Shown here: positions 27,551 to 38,651 of the stretch, piece by piece | How the letters are laid out: each line of letters opens with the position of its first letter | How positions within the stretch are numbered: position 1 is the first letter of the stretch | NCBI GenBank assembly: GCA_949592205.1 | Contig: CATIUR010000001.1 | Span: forward strand, 40,937,001 to 41,001,000 | Direction of reading: 5' to 3' | Origin: Helichrysum umbraculigerum | Lineage: Eukaryota; Streptophyta; Magnoliopsida; Asterales; Asteraceae | DNA: 64,000 nucleotides | Program-made: the position numbers and the translations under genes | The notes under the pieces: model-generated | What the model was told of the DNA's origin: nothing | The model's database searches: none | The model's input: the letters and a program-made list of their open reading frames with translations, nothing else

Positions 27551-30086
27551 TGTGACACCCTGTCAAAAAGGGGCCAAAATTAGGGGCCAATTTAAACCTT
27601 AATTACTCGTACTCGGTACGTGTTAAAACAAAAGTATCCGAATATTATATATGTATTTATATATATATATATATATATAATACAATGAATAAGTAATAAT
27701 CGCGTACAAACAAATCTAAAAGAACGCGCAAACTTAAATACGGACGTTGGTGAAAAACATTTTTAAATAATGTGTTATTAACGAGAATAATAATTATTTA
27801 CTTGATTGAAATTTTAAATACATTTTGTACACTGAAAACTATCCGCCAAAGTAAGTTGAAACAAAGTTATATTTTTATAACTCACTAAAAGTATTTTTAT
27901 AAAATACTTCAATGGAAAACATATACGATTATATTTTTAGAAATTTATCATTTGGAAAGATTACACTACATAACGATCGGGTACGCAAACACGGGTCCAA
28001 AATTACCACCTACATCAATTATTGGAGCCGGTTTAAACCGACTCCAATAATGCAAAATACCCACAATCGCATACTCAGTCTCGCTCTCTTCTCCCTCTCT
28101 TTCGTTTCATCATCGAACAACAACAATAACAATCAACAACAACAACATAATCAACATCATCTTCATCATCATAATCATCATTTTGGAATCATCATCATCA
28201 TCCGGTTCATCATCATCACCATCTCTCGGTCTCGATTTCGAATTGTAAGAAAACTTTAACTTTGTTTAAATTTGTGTTTTACAAACGTATATTATCGTGT
28301 ATCGAAGTTATATTTATGTATTATATCCGAAAATTTATGTTATAAACTGGTTTAGGATGAACTGCACGAACTGGTCTGAAAGAAACAACCCACCCGGACG
28401 GGTGGATCAAGACACCCGGACGGGTCACAACACACACCCGGACGGGTATGTGGCCCCACCTGGACGGGTCACTTGCATCCAGCCCACCATCTTTTGTAGT
28501 TTTGTAGTCCTCTGAGTCACGGTCGTTTGGGCAGTTGAATCGCCTAAATCCGAGTTCGTATGAGGAAGTTATGGCCAAAACGGTGCAACATAGTCAAAAC
28601 AGCAAAATGCTTCATTTTTTCATATTTCCTTCCTCAATCTTTAACCTTAACACATGAGACCAATTTCAAGCTAAATAAATATCAAAAGTTTATGAAATCA
28701 ACTAGAAACAAGTACAAAAATTGTATTTTGGAATATAATCTCGAGTCGTTACCAACGGGCCGTACATTTTTACAAACCTTGAACGGGAGATACAAACTTA
28801 AACATTTGGATATAATATAATCGGATACATATTGATACGGATAAATGTTAGACAATCATATACTCATTAGAATCTCGCGTGTTTAGGACACTAGGAGGTT
28901 TCAGGGATTGTCTATTCCACGTCGGATATACTCATTGCTCGGATAGACTCAGGTGAGTCTCACAGCCCCACTTTTATTGCGTTAACTGATTTAAAACTTG
29001 GGGTGAGATACAATGCTTACTTGTTTTCGTGATCATATGTTATTTGATTAGTTAATTTGATTATTAACTCAGGGAATTAAATGATTATTTAATTCGGTTA
29101 ACTATGTTAGTTACATTGTTTGGTTACCATTATTGGTCTTGATTTTCATTGTTCGGGTGTTGCACGAGTGTTTTAATTCGGGAAAGTCCTCATCATTGCA
29201 TGGTTCGTTAACTTAATAAGGCGCGATTACTAAAGGATAGTACTATCATGGGAGTGACGTCCCCGTCCGGGTTGCTAGCTACAACCATGTACAAACGGGC
29301 ACTTTAGTAGTTGTTATGGGTGTTGACACCATTCGGGAGGCAGAAAATCGGGTTAGGCCTCGAACCATGGCTCAGTGCAATGCAATGACATAGTCGGTAT
29401 AATAAAGCATTGTTCGGAAACATGCGTTGGTTCCATCAATGTTCGGAAACCTGCGTTGGTTCCATCAATGTTCGGAAACCTGCGTTGGTTTGATCAATGT
29501 TAGGAAACCTGCGTTGGTTTAATCATTGTTTTGAAAACTAAATTGTTTTAATCATTGTTCGGTAACCTTGATAGGTTAAATCATTGTTTTGAAAACTTAA
29601 TTGTTTTAATCATTGTTCGGTGACCTTATTTGGTTAAAAATCATTGTTTGATTATATTGTTTAAATCATTGTTCGGTTATAACATTTTATTATAGTCGGA
29701 TAATCATGTTGATCACATCAATGTTTATGCTAAACATGTGAGATTCACCAGCTTTATAGCTGACCTTTTAGTGTTGTATTCTCAGGTGAACAGCAATAGT
29801 AGGATGGCCCTCAGGATAAGCTATCTACTCACGAGTCGCATGCATCCATTTAGACATGAAGATTTTCTTGCATTATATTTTGTATGATGGTTATGTATTA
29901 AAATCTTCGAAATCAATTGCGAACTTGTTATTATTGTAAACTCATATATTGAAAACTTTGTAATACTTTTGAAATATTATAAACGTCTCATATAGAGTCG
30001 TTTGCTTGTAATCTTGGTGTTTTGATATTTGATTAGTCACACCCAAATTATCGCTTCCGCAAATCATAAAAATTGGGGGTGTGATA
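27551..30086 (+). repeat. 3' LTR of the gag-only element
   Basis: Near-identical to the 5' LTR and equal in length, ending TGATA rather than TGACA. It differs by a longer TA repeat near 27660, a shorter G run at the end and scattered substitutions. Confidence 0.9.
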
Positions 30087-31065
30087 TTAAGAGTAGTATA
30101 GCGCGGCCCGTTTGTAGGTTTAAGGTTTATAGGGTTTCTATGTAACCATTATAAATAGTTATCGAATAATGTAACACCCGCCAAATTAGGACTAGTAATT
30201 AGTGCCTAATCGTATGTTAATACATGTAATTAGTTCTGTGTTAGGCTAATTAATGTATCGAATTATATATATATTGTTGAATATATACGAAAATGCGATT
30301 TGATTAAATCGTACGCAATTTAAATCGAATGTATTTCGATTCAATTTTATATGGACGTTGGTGACCAATTTTATTAAATAACGCTTTATGTCAAAAATAT
30401 TATTATGATAATATTTCGTAGTCAATCGTATCGTACAAACAGATCATACACAATTCAAAATGTTTAAAACGCGCAAACTAAATAAACAAACGTACATTTT
30501 ATAACTCAAATATAAATGGAATTGTAAAATATTTAAATAAAATATCGCGTAATAATTCGTATTTTAAAACTTACCATTTAATATGTAAAATATTTATTGA
30601 AACGTTAAACGACGGAGAAAACGAACACCACGCGGAGCACGGAGACGGAAACCGAAAATGGGGGACTTAACCTCCCATTTTCCTTTCTTTCTTTTCATTT
30701 CTCTCTTTCCTCTCTCTCACTTACTCTATTTTCTCTCTTTATTCCAAAACCACCACCGACCACAAAAACGCCAAATAACGCCATTATACGCACTCGGATC
30801 ACCAATATTTTTAGAGATTCACGACCACCTTGCGACGATCTACATTTCTGTCTTTCCGGATTTCCATTTCGACAATTTGTAAGTTTCCGACAAAATCCCG
30901 AAATCTCTCGATTCTTAGTATTTTTCACTTGTGATTGTTATTATAACTTGTATATGTCCATTACTAAGTATAGAACACGATTTCATAGCTTAAAAACGGA
31001 TTTGAAACGGATTTTTGGCCGGAAAAATCATGACAGCCGGACTTTCTGGGCTGGTGTTCTTCCAT

Positions 31066-31318
31066 GCGACACAAGCCTTGTGTCGCATGTTGTGTCGTAT
31101 TTTACCCTTTGTGTCGCACATTATGTCGTTTTTCCCATGTTATGTCGTACCAAAGAATTTGTGTCGTAAGTTTTGCGACACAACCACTATGTCGTATTCT
31201 ATGTCATATTTCCATACGACACAATCACTATGTCGCTGTTGAATCAGCATCTCGCATCTATGCGACACAACCCTTGTGTCGCATGACAAACTTTTGTGTC
31301 GCATATTGTGTCGCAAAA
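31066..31318. repeat. TTGTGTCGC hairpin cluster in the solo LTR
   Basis: About ten TGTGTCG/CGACACA motifs. Two are perfect 21-nt hairpins with arms GCGACACAA and TTGTGTCGC around 3-nt loops GCC (31066-31086) and CCC (31262-31282); others are half-sites or imperfect. Confidence 0.9.
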
Positions 31319-31435
31319 CACAGAAAACTCAGATTTTTACTAAGTGTTGAGACTCAAAATTTATCACTCGATTTTACCCGAATTCAGATCCCAGATGCGT
31401 TTTTAGTCAAAGCAATATAGTAGAAATAAAAATTT

Positions 31436-31553
31436 TCCAAGCTGACCTGGCAGCTCGACCCCAGCCAGGGGCTCTGCCCCTTGGACCCCGCCAGGGGCTG
31501 CCGCCCCTTGGACCCCGCTACCAGGGGCGCTGCCCCCGGACCCCCGTACTTAG
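31436..31553. repeat. GC-rich tandem repeat in the solo LTR
   Basis: Three units of the form CCAGGGGCTCTGCCCCTTGG followed by ACCCCG, each self-complementary (AGGGGC/GCCCCT). This is a strong GC island in AT-rich surroundings. Confidence 0.85.
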
Positions 31554-32668
31554 ATTCCGTAACGGCTTCTAAAACACAATCGAAACACATTTTTCAAAGT
31601 AAAACGCCACGAAATCACAATAATAATAGTTGAGATTATTATTACAAATCCGTCACCAACGGGCCGTACATGTTTTCAAACACTTAACAAATCAACCAAA
31701 TCGTAGTAATTTGGACATATATATAGTTGTGTAACAACTACAAGGGTGATCTTTTGAGATACCCAATCATGATTATAACCATCGCGTGTCGTGGACACCC
31801 TCAGGTTACAAGTCTTTGGACTTCATATTCGGCTAATCAACTTACGTTTGTGTAAACGCATTCAGACTCAGGTGAGTCTCATAGCCCATCTTTTGCTGTT
31901 TTATTCAGGGGTGTGATATATTGCTCAACTTTTAACATGTGAACGCAAGTACAAACATTTCATATACTACATGAGTTTTTCGAAACTAATAATTTAAAGT
32001 CCTCCGTCAGCATAGTTGTTAATACGTTGTAGCGTGAATATTAGTATATGGTACCATATAGGATTGACCCACCTCGTCCGGGTTAGCAAGCACTAACCGG
32101 GTAAACGGACGTACTAATATTTGGGAAGACGAATGTGGATTAGGCATTCGTGGAGGCACCTCGCCCGGAATTCTCTATAGGGGACCCGGCCCTCGATTTA
32201 AGCTCAACTATGTGCTCATGGATGTATACACGATGACTATCATTTAATTGCTGGATGCAATTCATTATTTAATTGCTGGATGCAATTCATTATTTAAATC
32301 TTGCGGTTCATACTATATTAACTGATTTCAAACCTGTGAGCTCACCAGCTTTTAGCTGACCTTTTAGCATATATCGCAGGTACCAAGCAGTAGGATGTTT
32401 CTGCTTCAGGACTTTAGCTCGAGTCAGCATACAGAAGATTGAGATTTTCTTGCATTAGTATATTTTGTTCAAATACTTATGTACTGAAATCTCATTTTAT
32501 TTAAACTCGAGCTATGTAAAGCTTTAAATGTTGTAAACATTCCAGTTATCAATATATTTTGTTAAAACGACGCATATAGAGTCGTTTACTATATATCTTT
32601 GTGCTTTGTTATTGATTAGTAACACCCAAATCAAGCTTCCGCAAATAATCAAATTTGGGGGTGTTACA

Positions 32669-33000
32669 AATAATACTCAACACCTCACAGGAAAATTCAT
32701 TGTTCAATATGGTATCAGAGCGGGTCCGATCTTCCGACCCCGTTGGTGGTTGAGCTGCCTCCCTCGCCTCCTCTAGTGTTCTAACCCGTCAAATCTATCT
32801 TCTCTAAAATCTCTCTATACCTCCCTTCTTTTTACGATTTTTCAGCTAAACCCGAGCCATCACTTTTGGGCTATTATTCTCCAAAAAAAAAAAAAAAAAT
32901 GTCCGTCAGCCGCCAATTTGTTTTTTGTTTGATCTGGGCAACTTTCGTTTATGATAAGTTATATCAAAGACCAGATATTTTATAAATCTTCCAAGTTCCA
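32669..33000 (+). mobile_element. Copia-like leader remnant with primer binding site
   Basis: TGGTATCAGAGC at 32710-32721 (initiator tRNA-Met PBS) is followed by a TC-rich leader typical of plant Ty1/copia elements. No gag or pol follows and the LTR before it is not recognisable, partly because the solo LTR sits there. A poly-A run lies at about 32882-32899. Confidence 0.45.
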
Positions 33001-33049
33001 ATCATGTGCTATTCCAAGTATTGTTGCAAGTGATAAAGAACTCCTTTTT

Positions 33050-33720
33050 GATCTTCACAATGTTTTGGGTAGAGATTAGAGGAGCACATAATATAAGGTG
33101 GAAGGACCTTTTTGCAGTTTTGATAAATTTGTGAAAAGGAGGAGGGTCTTTTTTGCAATTTTGATAAAGTTATAGATCCACTTGCAAATTTTCGTGAAAA
33201 AAAATTCCTAAAAATTCTCTTCAATCATAAAACTATCTAATATGCAAGATTCAATCAAAAATAATAAAAAAACATAAGATGCAGTGAAAAATATATAAGA
33301 TGCAGTGATAAATATATAAGATGCAGTAACAAAATATAAAAAAGATGCAGTAACAATAAAATACATGATGCAGTAACAAATATACAAAAGACGTAGTAAC
33401 AAAAAAAATACAAGATGCAGTAATAAATATATAAAAGACGTAGTAACAAAAAAATACAAGATGCAGTAACAAATATATAAAAGATGCAGTAATAAATATA
33501 CAATATACAGTAACAAATATACAAAAGACGTAGTAACAAAAAAATACAAGATGCAGTGATAAATATATAAAAGATGCAGTAACAAATATACAAGATGATG
33601 TAAACAAAGTAATACTAATTTTCTAAATTCAAGAATAAAATTAAATATTTACAAATACATCAAAATGCTAAAATATACATAAGATGCAGTAAAAATATAC
33701 AAAAGATGCAGTAAAAAGTA
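33050..33720. repeat. GATGCAGTAACAAATATA minisatellite element, copy 1
   Basis: A unique head (GAGGAGCACA..., CTTTTTTGCAATTTTGA, AATTCCTAAAAATTCT) is followed by at least 15 degenerate units of AAGATGCAGTAACAAATATA from about 33275 to 33715. A second copy of head and repeat lies at 38340-38651. In reverse translation it gives Tyr/Ile/Phe-rich frames that are not genes. Confidence 0.8.
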
Positions 33721-34039
33721 CCCGTCTTCTACATCTAGCAATAAAATAATTAACCAAATCATCCATCAGTTCGTCTTCTTTTTTCCACCAAATCCCCATC
33801 GAAAATCCTCTCTTTTATCAATTCATCATCACCAAACAAAACCCAAATCATTTACACTATTTCATCATCAATTTCAAACAGGTCATGAATTTTTTTAAAA
33901 AAATCTCTAAAAAGAAAATGGAATACTTCTATTTGATTATGAACACAAAATCAAAAAAACATACAAATCCAAATTAGATCCATAACTCAGTTCACCTAAA
34001 TCGATTTAATATAACCCTGTTTGGTGGTGGTGGTGGTGC

Positions 34040-34378
34040 TTGATCCGTGATCCGTCACGGCGGAAATGTGTTTGGCTCGGAACGTTTGATACACTGGAAG
34101 AAGCTGCCACGGTTTACGATGAAGCCGCCGTTAAAATGAAAGGACCTGACGCCGTTACTAATTTCGGTAATTATAACGGTAACTGTAATGGAGATGTTAA
34201 TCTTTGGAAATCGGTGACGGTAAACGATGAAGAATCAGCGGTGACGGTGACCGGAAGTAGTGGAAGTGAAGGATCGGTGACTGACGTTATGTTTTCGCCG
34301 ACTTCAGTACTGATGAGTAACGGAGACTTAACGGCGATTGACGGTTTTGGTTATGGTGACGTGGACACTTTTTGTTAG
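34040..34378 (+). pseudogene. 5'-truncated AP2/ERF transcription factor (CRF-like)
   Basis: The frame opens inside an AP2/ERF domain at IRDPSRRKCVWLGTFDTLEEAATVYDEAA, followed by MKGPDAVTNF, which ends the domain. The conserved first half (the YRGVRxRPWG strand region) is missing; upstream is only a GGT microsatellite and unrelated repeat DNA. The C-terminal part has SPTSVL, a motif seen in cytokinin-response-factor-type ERFs, before a stop at 34376-34378. Intact members are nuclear DNA-binding activators of about 300 residues; this has about 110 and no ATG at its start. A frameshift or rearrangement beyond the stop is possible. I read it as a gene fragment, with a small chance that an upstream exon was missed. 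Confidence 0.6.
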
Positions 34379-35254
34379 GTCGTATTTTCGGCGTATCGAG
34401 CATAACACCACTAGATACGAACGGTGGTGGTTGTTTCTAAAGTGAATGGCGATGGTAATTTATGAACCAAAAGAACCACTGATCACCACCGGATCTGGTT
34501 TCATCGACTAACGGAAAGAGGCGGCGGAGCATGGTAGTAATGCCGGATTTCGTGTAGAGATCAGAGGTGGCCGGTGGTGGTGGTCGGTGGTGATGTGTGA
34601 GTGTGTGTGTGTGTTTGGTGAAGAAAGAAAGAAGAGATGAGAGTGTTTGTGTGTGTGTTTTGTGCGATGAAATAAAATGAGGAAAGAAGTGGGTAACCCC
34701 AAATCTTATTTTGTATAAATTGCATAATGGTCCATTGCCCTCTTTAATGAGCATTCTCCTCTGATCCTAAATCTAATATTAAAGTGGCGTTAAAATACTT
34801 TTTCTCTAGATTAAAAAACATTTGCTAAACCATGTCAGTATATTTACTTTTTATATAGTTTTATCGAGATTGATCAAACGCATAGTTTAAACATGTTGGC
34901 TGTCTTTTGATAATGTTGGATCAAAAGACGTTAAACTTCACTTTAAAAATTCATATGTCAATAAGCATTTTTAGGAATTTAGATCATTGGTGATGAAATA
35001 ATTTTTTGGAATTGAAGTTTTTTTTTAAAGGAAAAAAAAATTGAGGGAAGAGTTTGAATTATGCAAGAAGTAGTAAAAAAACTATTAGTTATAAGTTTTC
35101 CTAAAATATTTGAGGGGTAATCTACAATTAAGAAAAACAATAAATGATTTATATTGTAAATATAGAAGAGTTTATATTATTTATTATATTACTGATAGTT
35201 TCATTGTTTATACATTCATTTTGATAACTGTGAGTATTTAGAAAATGGTTCTAA
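34379..35254. other. Intergenic, GT/GA microsatellite
   Basis: The GTGTGTGTGT and GAAAGAAAGA runs at about 34595-34665 are the only structure seen. A minus-strand ORF at 34437-34754 is mostly translated microsatellite and is not supported. Confidence 0.5.
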
Positions 35255-35536
35255 GAGCATCTCCAATGTAAAAAGCTTTACAAAGCTTTATTTTTAAGAC
35301 ACATCACCATCTTTTAAAAAAGCTTTATAAAAAAGCTTTAGCTACAATGAGAAAAGCTTTTGCAAAGCTTTTCTTTTCAAATCTACACACACAAATATGG
35401 AAAAAAGTTTTTGCTCAAAAGCTTGAGATTTATCAAGCTTTACATCAAAAAAGCTTTTAACTCCGATGATAAAAAGCTTTTCAAAAGCTTTTTTACACAA
35501 AAAAAGCTTTAGAAAAAACCTTTGTTGGAGATGCTC
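35255..35536. mobile_element. MITE packed with AAGCTTT motifs
   Basis: Ends GAGCATCTCCAA and, inverted, GAGCATCTCCAAC. The inside is a string of about a dozen AAAAGCTTT units in both orientations, giving high self-complementarity. GGCATCTCCAAC-like ends occur in plant hAT/Harbinger MITEs; the superfamily is not settled here. Confidence 0.6.
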
Positions 35537-35689
35537 ACAAATGATCATGATTTTTGTAGTATTAAATAACGTATAAGGTTAAACTAATTTTGTATTATTC
35601 AAATCGTCAATTCAAAAGACATATCAAACAATTTTTTCACTCATAATCGAAATAATTTAGGGTTTTATGCTTTAAATTTTAGCGCTAAA

Positions 35690-36075
35690 TTGTTCAGTTT
35701 TTAATCGGGTTAAAAATGATTTAATCCTCAAAGTTTCATTTTTTTTCGTTTTAACCACTCGAGTTTTTTTCTTATGATTTAATCCTTCAAGTTTGCATTG
35801 ACTTATTGGCTTTACCCTTCAAACGGTTAAACTGTTAAATATTTGAAAGTTAGATGATTAAACTAGAAAAACTTAAAAGGGCAAAATCATTATAAAAGAT
35901 AAACTTTAGGGATTAAACCATCAAATTTTTGAATTATAGAAAACTTAAAGGGTTAAACCAACAAAATTTGAAAACTTCGAGGATTAAATCGTGAAGAAAA
36001 AAGAACTGGAGTGATTATAACGAAAAAAAATAAAACTTAAGGATTATACCATTATTAATCCTTTTTAATCAAACG
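35690..36075. mobile_element. Foldback MITE
   Basis: The left arm (TGATTTAATCCTCAAAGTTT, TTTTTTTTCGTTTTAACCAC) recurs inverted on the right (GATTATAACGAAAAAAAATA, AAACTTAAGGATTATACCAT). There are further TTAAACC/GGTTTAA units inside and no ORF. Confidence 0.55.
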
Positions 36076-36147
36076 TGCCTTAGTGTTATCAAAAATTAAG
36101 GTTAGCCTTTCTCAAAATGAACTTTATTCTTGTTTCAACCCGATCTA

Positions 36148-36300
36148 GGGATGGCACTCGCGGGTCGTGGGTACGGATATGTCAAACCCATCACCCACCC
36201 GCGGGTCGTGGGTACGGTTTATTTTTACAACCGTACCCGCGGATAATTGTGGGTCGCGGATAACCCGTGGGTTTTAAATAATACAATTATTTTATCAAAA
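36148..36300. repeat. hAT-like end, GCGGGTCGTGGGTACGG repeats
   Basis: AGGGATGGCACTCGCGGGTC followed by two GCGGGTCGTGGGTACGG units and an inverted ACCGTACCCGCGG. This is the usual look of one end of a plant hAT MITE; the other end is not found. Confidence 0.4.
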
Positions 36301-36521
36301 GATTTTATATAATTTTAATATACAAAAATGTTTTAAAACATGTTCAAAACAATAGATCATAATTTTAAACGAATTAAATGGTTAAAATTTAAGACATGCG
36401 GGCTAATAGTTCGATAACTATCAATTTATTTGATAATTTTTTCTTAATCATTTGATAAGCTTGTTATTGGAAGCAAATACTATAATTTTTAGTATTTATA
36501 TGAATAGTTCCATTATTTATA

Positions 36522-38014
36522 TCTATCTATACATATAAAACAAAGATTTTTCATTGAGACATCATAACATTTTCTTTTCTTTAGAGCCTCCTAACTTGCC
36601 ACTTCATCATATTAATTTTCCCTTAAAAACCTCAATTAATAATTACTAAGACTAATATTTATCAATTATACTTTATTATAATAGCCTCTAAAATTCATAT
36701 ATTATATTTAATATATAACAATTTTAACCTACATAAAAAAAGATGAGTAAATTATTTAAATCGTCCGTGTGGTTTTCAATTTGTTCCATATGTCGTATAT
36801 GATTTCTAAAAAGTATTTGAATAGTCCATTTTCTAAAACTTTTGGTCAACGATAGTAAAAAATGGACTATTTAAATAATTTATTCTTTTGAAAGTTTTGT
36901 TCACCAGTAGTCCATTTTGGACTATTGATGAACAAAAATTTCAAAAAATGGACTATTCAAATACTTTTTGAAAGTTAGGGACGACCTATGGAACAAATTA
37001 AAAACCATGGGGACGATTTAAATAATTTACTCGAAAAAGATTCCTTTTTCTAATCCATATCACATTGCAATTAACAAATATTATCATCATCAACTACCAT
37101 GTTTTAAGAAAATTTGTTTTAATAAAGATATTTGAAATTGATTATTTTCTGTACATTTTGGTATATATTACTATTGATTTTCAGTAATAAATTTTTAACT
37201 TTCAACAATATTAACATACAGTTGAAAACCTAAAAACATATGATTAATTTTTATTTTTTTAATTACTTTGCATTGCATAGGCTCAGCAAATGTATTAAAA
37301 CTTAACATAATAACATACAAACTAATTTAATGGTATTATATAAATGGTCGTGCATCGCATGGGCTCAATGCATTTTTTTATATATAAAATAAAGTTTTCT
37401 AAATGCCTATTAGAGCGTATTATTTTAGTTAACGATTACGTGTTACATTAATGTACAAACTCTTGAACATTGTTTACAAAGAAGTTTGGTTTATAACTTT
37501 ATGCTGCAAAGTAAAAGGAATAATATATATGAAAAATATTGAAGTAAACGTAAAGTAATTGGTCAACACCACAAATTAATTGTGCTATCGATAACACTGA
37601 TTATATGCCCATTAATATATTCGGCTACTTACAAATTACTATATAACTGCACTTTTCAAACGGCCGTGCATCGCACGGGCTCAATGCCTAATATCGTATA
37701 TATATGAAAGGGAAAAAAACGCTCATTTAGTAATTTCATCACAATTCAAAGTCTTTACCACACTCTAATTTCCATTCATAATTTTAAGAAGAAACATACA
37801 AATTTCACGTAAAGATATGGAACTTAATGCCCCCATTGAAAAAATGTCTACATGACCAAATATTCATTCACGTATATCCGTAAATATTGTTGCACAATAA
37901 ATAATATATCTAAATATAAAATGTTACTTATTTCTTACTAAAATAAATTACAATTGTTGCATTTTAAAAATTATATTATCTATATTTTCGTGCATCGCAC
38001 GGGATTGAATCTAG
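36522..38014 (+). mobile_element. Helitron cluster with repeated 3' hairpins
   Basis: Starts TCTATCTATACATATAAAAC and ends CTAG (38011-38014) 10 nt after a CGTGCATCGCACG hairpin. Two further hairpins with the same core lie at about 37347-37365 and 37663-37680, with a weaker one at 37268-37285; two are followed by GGCTCAATGC. This suggests concatenated or end-hijacking Helitrons. There is no helicase ORF. A Mutator-like MITE is nested at 36745-37032. Confidence 0.55.
36745..37032. mobile_element. Mutator-like foldback MITE
   Basis: Long terminal inverted repeats begin GAGTAAATTATTTAAATCGT on both sides. The flanks AAAAAAGAT (36736-36744) and GAAAAAGAT (37033-37041) match at 8 of 9 positions, consistent with a 9-bp Mutator target duplication. 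Inner TGGACTATT units are also inverted. Confidence 0.7.
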
Positions 38015-38339
38015 TATCTATATAAACTAAGCGAGTCTGAAAAGTTGTTCCACAATTTGCCACGTAAGTAAAGATTGCCACATGGCACGTTATGATTATT
38101 TTTGATTAATTAATCAAATTGATTAAATAAAAATTACGAAATATTATAATACGTAGTCTATAGCTATTAGAAGTTGTAGATGATGTCTAATTCCTATCAT
38201 CTCAAAGACTTCCCATTTGCTCAAACTTTGTAGCAAACACGTTCGTCAAAACCCATGAAGGAATATTAATAATAATCAAATTCTTAGAGAGATCAATTAT
38301 CTAAGTCTATAAATACGATATTATGATATTAATTAAGGG

Positions 38340-38651
38340 AATAGATCAGAGGAGCACAAGGAATGAAGAGGAGAGACCTTTTTACAATTTTGACAAAGTT
38401 GTAGAAAGGAGAGACTTTTTTTGCAATTTTGACAAAGTTATGGATCCGCTTGCAAAATTTCATAAAAGAAATTCCTAAAAATTCTAAAAAAAAATTGTTC
38501 AATCATAAAACTATTTAATATGCAAGATTCGGTCACAAATAATAAAATAGCGTAAGTTGTAGTGATAAATATATAAGATGCAGTAACAAATATACAAAAG
38601 ACGCAGTAACAATAAAATACATGATGCAGTAACAAAATATACAAGATGCAG
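38340..38651. repeat. GATGCAGTAACAAATATA minisatellite element, copy 2 (interrupted)
   Basis: Shares the head of the 33.0-kb copy (AGAGGAGCACA, CTTTTTTTGCAATTTTGACA, AATTCCTAAAAATTCT) and about five minisatellite units. It stops abruptly at GATGCAG|TGATAAC, where an Athila-like LTR starts. Confidence 0.75.

Larger units (their letters stand above)
22337..30091 (+). mobile_element. Complete gag-only LTR retrotransposon (TR-GAG type, Tekay-like gag)
   Basis: Two 2,536-bp LTRs (22342-24877 and 27551-30086) are flanked by a perfect 5-bp target duplication TTAAG (22337-22341 and 30087-30091). The internal region has an initiator-tRNA-Met primer binding site, one broken gag gene and a polypurine tract, but no protease, reverse transcriptase, RNase H or integrase. 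This is the organisation called TR-GAG. The LTRs differ by few substitutions and a TA-repeat length change, so the insertion looks recent. Its gag resembles that of the minus-strand Tekay-like element at 42.7-64 kb, a plausible source of enzymes in trans. Confidence 0.9.
30170..32668 (+). mobile_element. Solo LTR of a related Tekay-like family
   Basis: Starts TGTAACACCC and ends GGGGGTGTTACA, flanked by the perfect 5-bp duplication AATAA (30165-30169 and 32669-32673). No internal region, so it arose by LTR-LTR recombination. It shares landmarks with the 22.3-kb LTR: GGACGTTGGTGA next to TTTATATG (30344-30363), CT-rich start region 30675-30745, TCACCAACGGGCCGTACATG at 31652-31672, and the CACCCAAAT...CTTCCGCAAAT end. 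ORFs in it are incidental. Confidence 0.92.

Noticed and set aside
31066..31318. CRISPR-like array (short repeats with spacers)
   Set aside because: The repeats are irregularly spaced inverted hairpins in a plant LTR with no leader or cas genes.
31064..31420. Cys/Arg-rich plus-strand ORFs with repeated CRILC or CRMLC motifs
   Set aside because: They are the TGTGTCGCA hairpin repeats of the solo LTR read as codons, not a cysteine-rich peptide gene.
33208..33607. Three overlapping minus-strand ORFs rich in Tyr, Ile, Phe and Cys that look like membrane proteins
   Set aside because: They are the translation of the GATGCAGTAACAAATATA minisatellite in all three frames.
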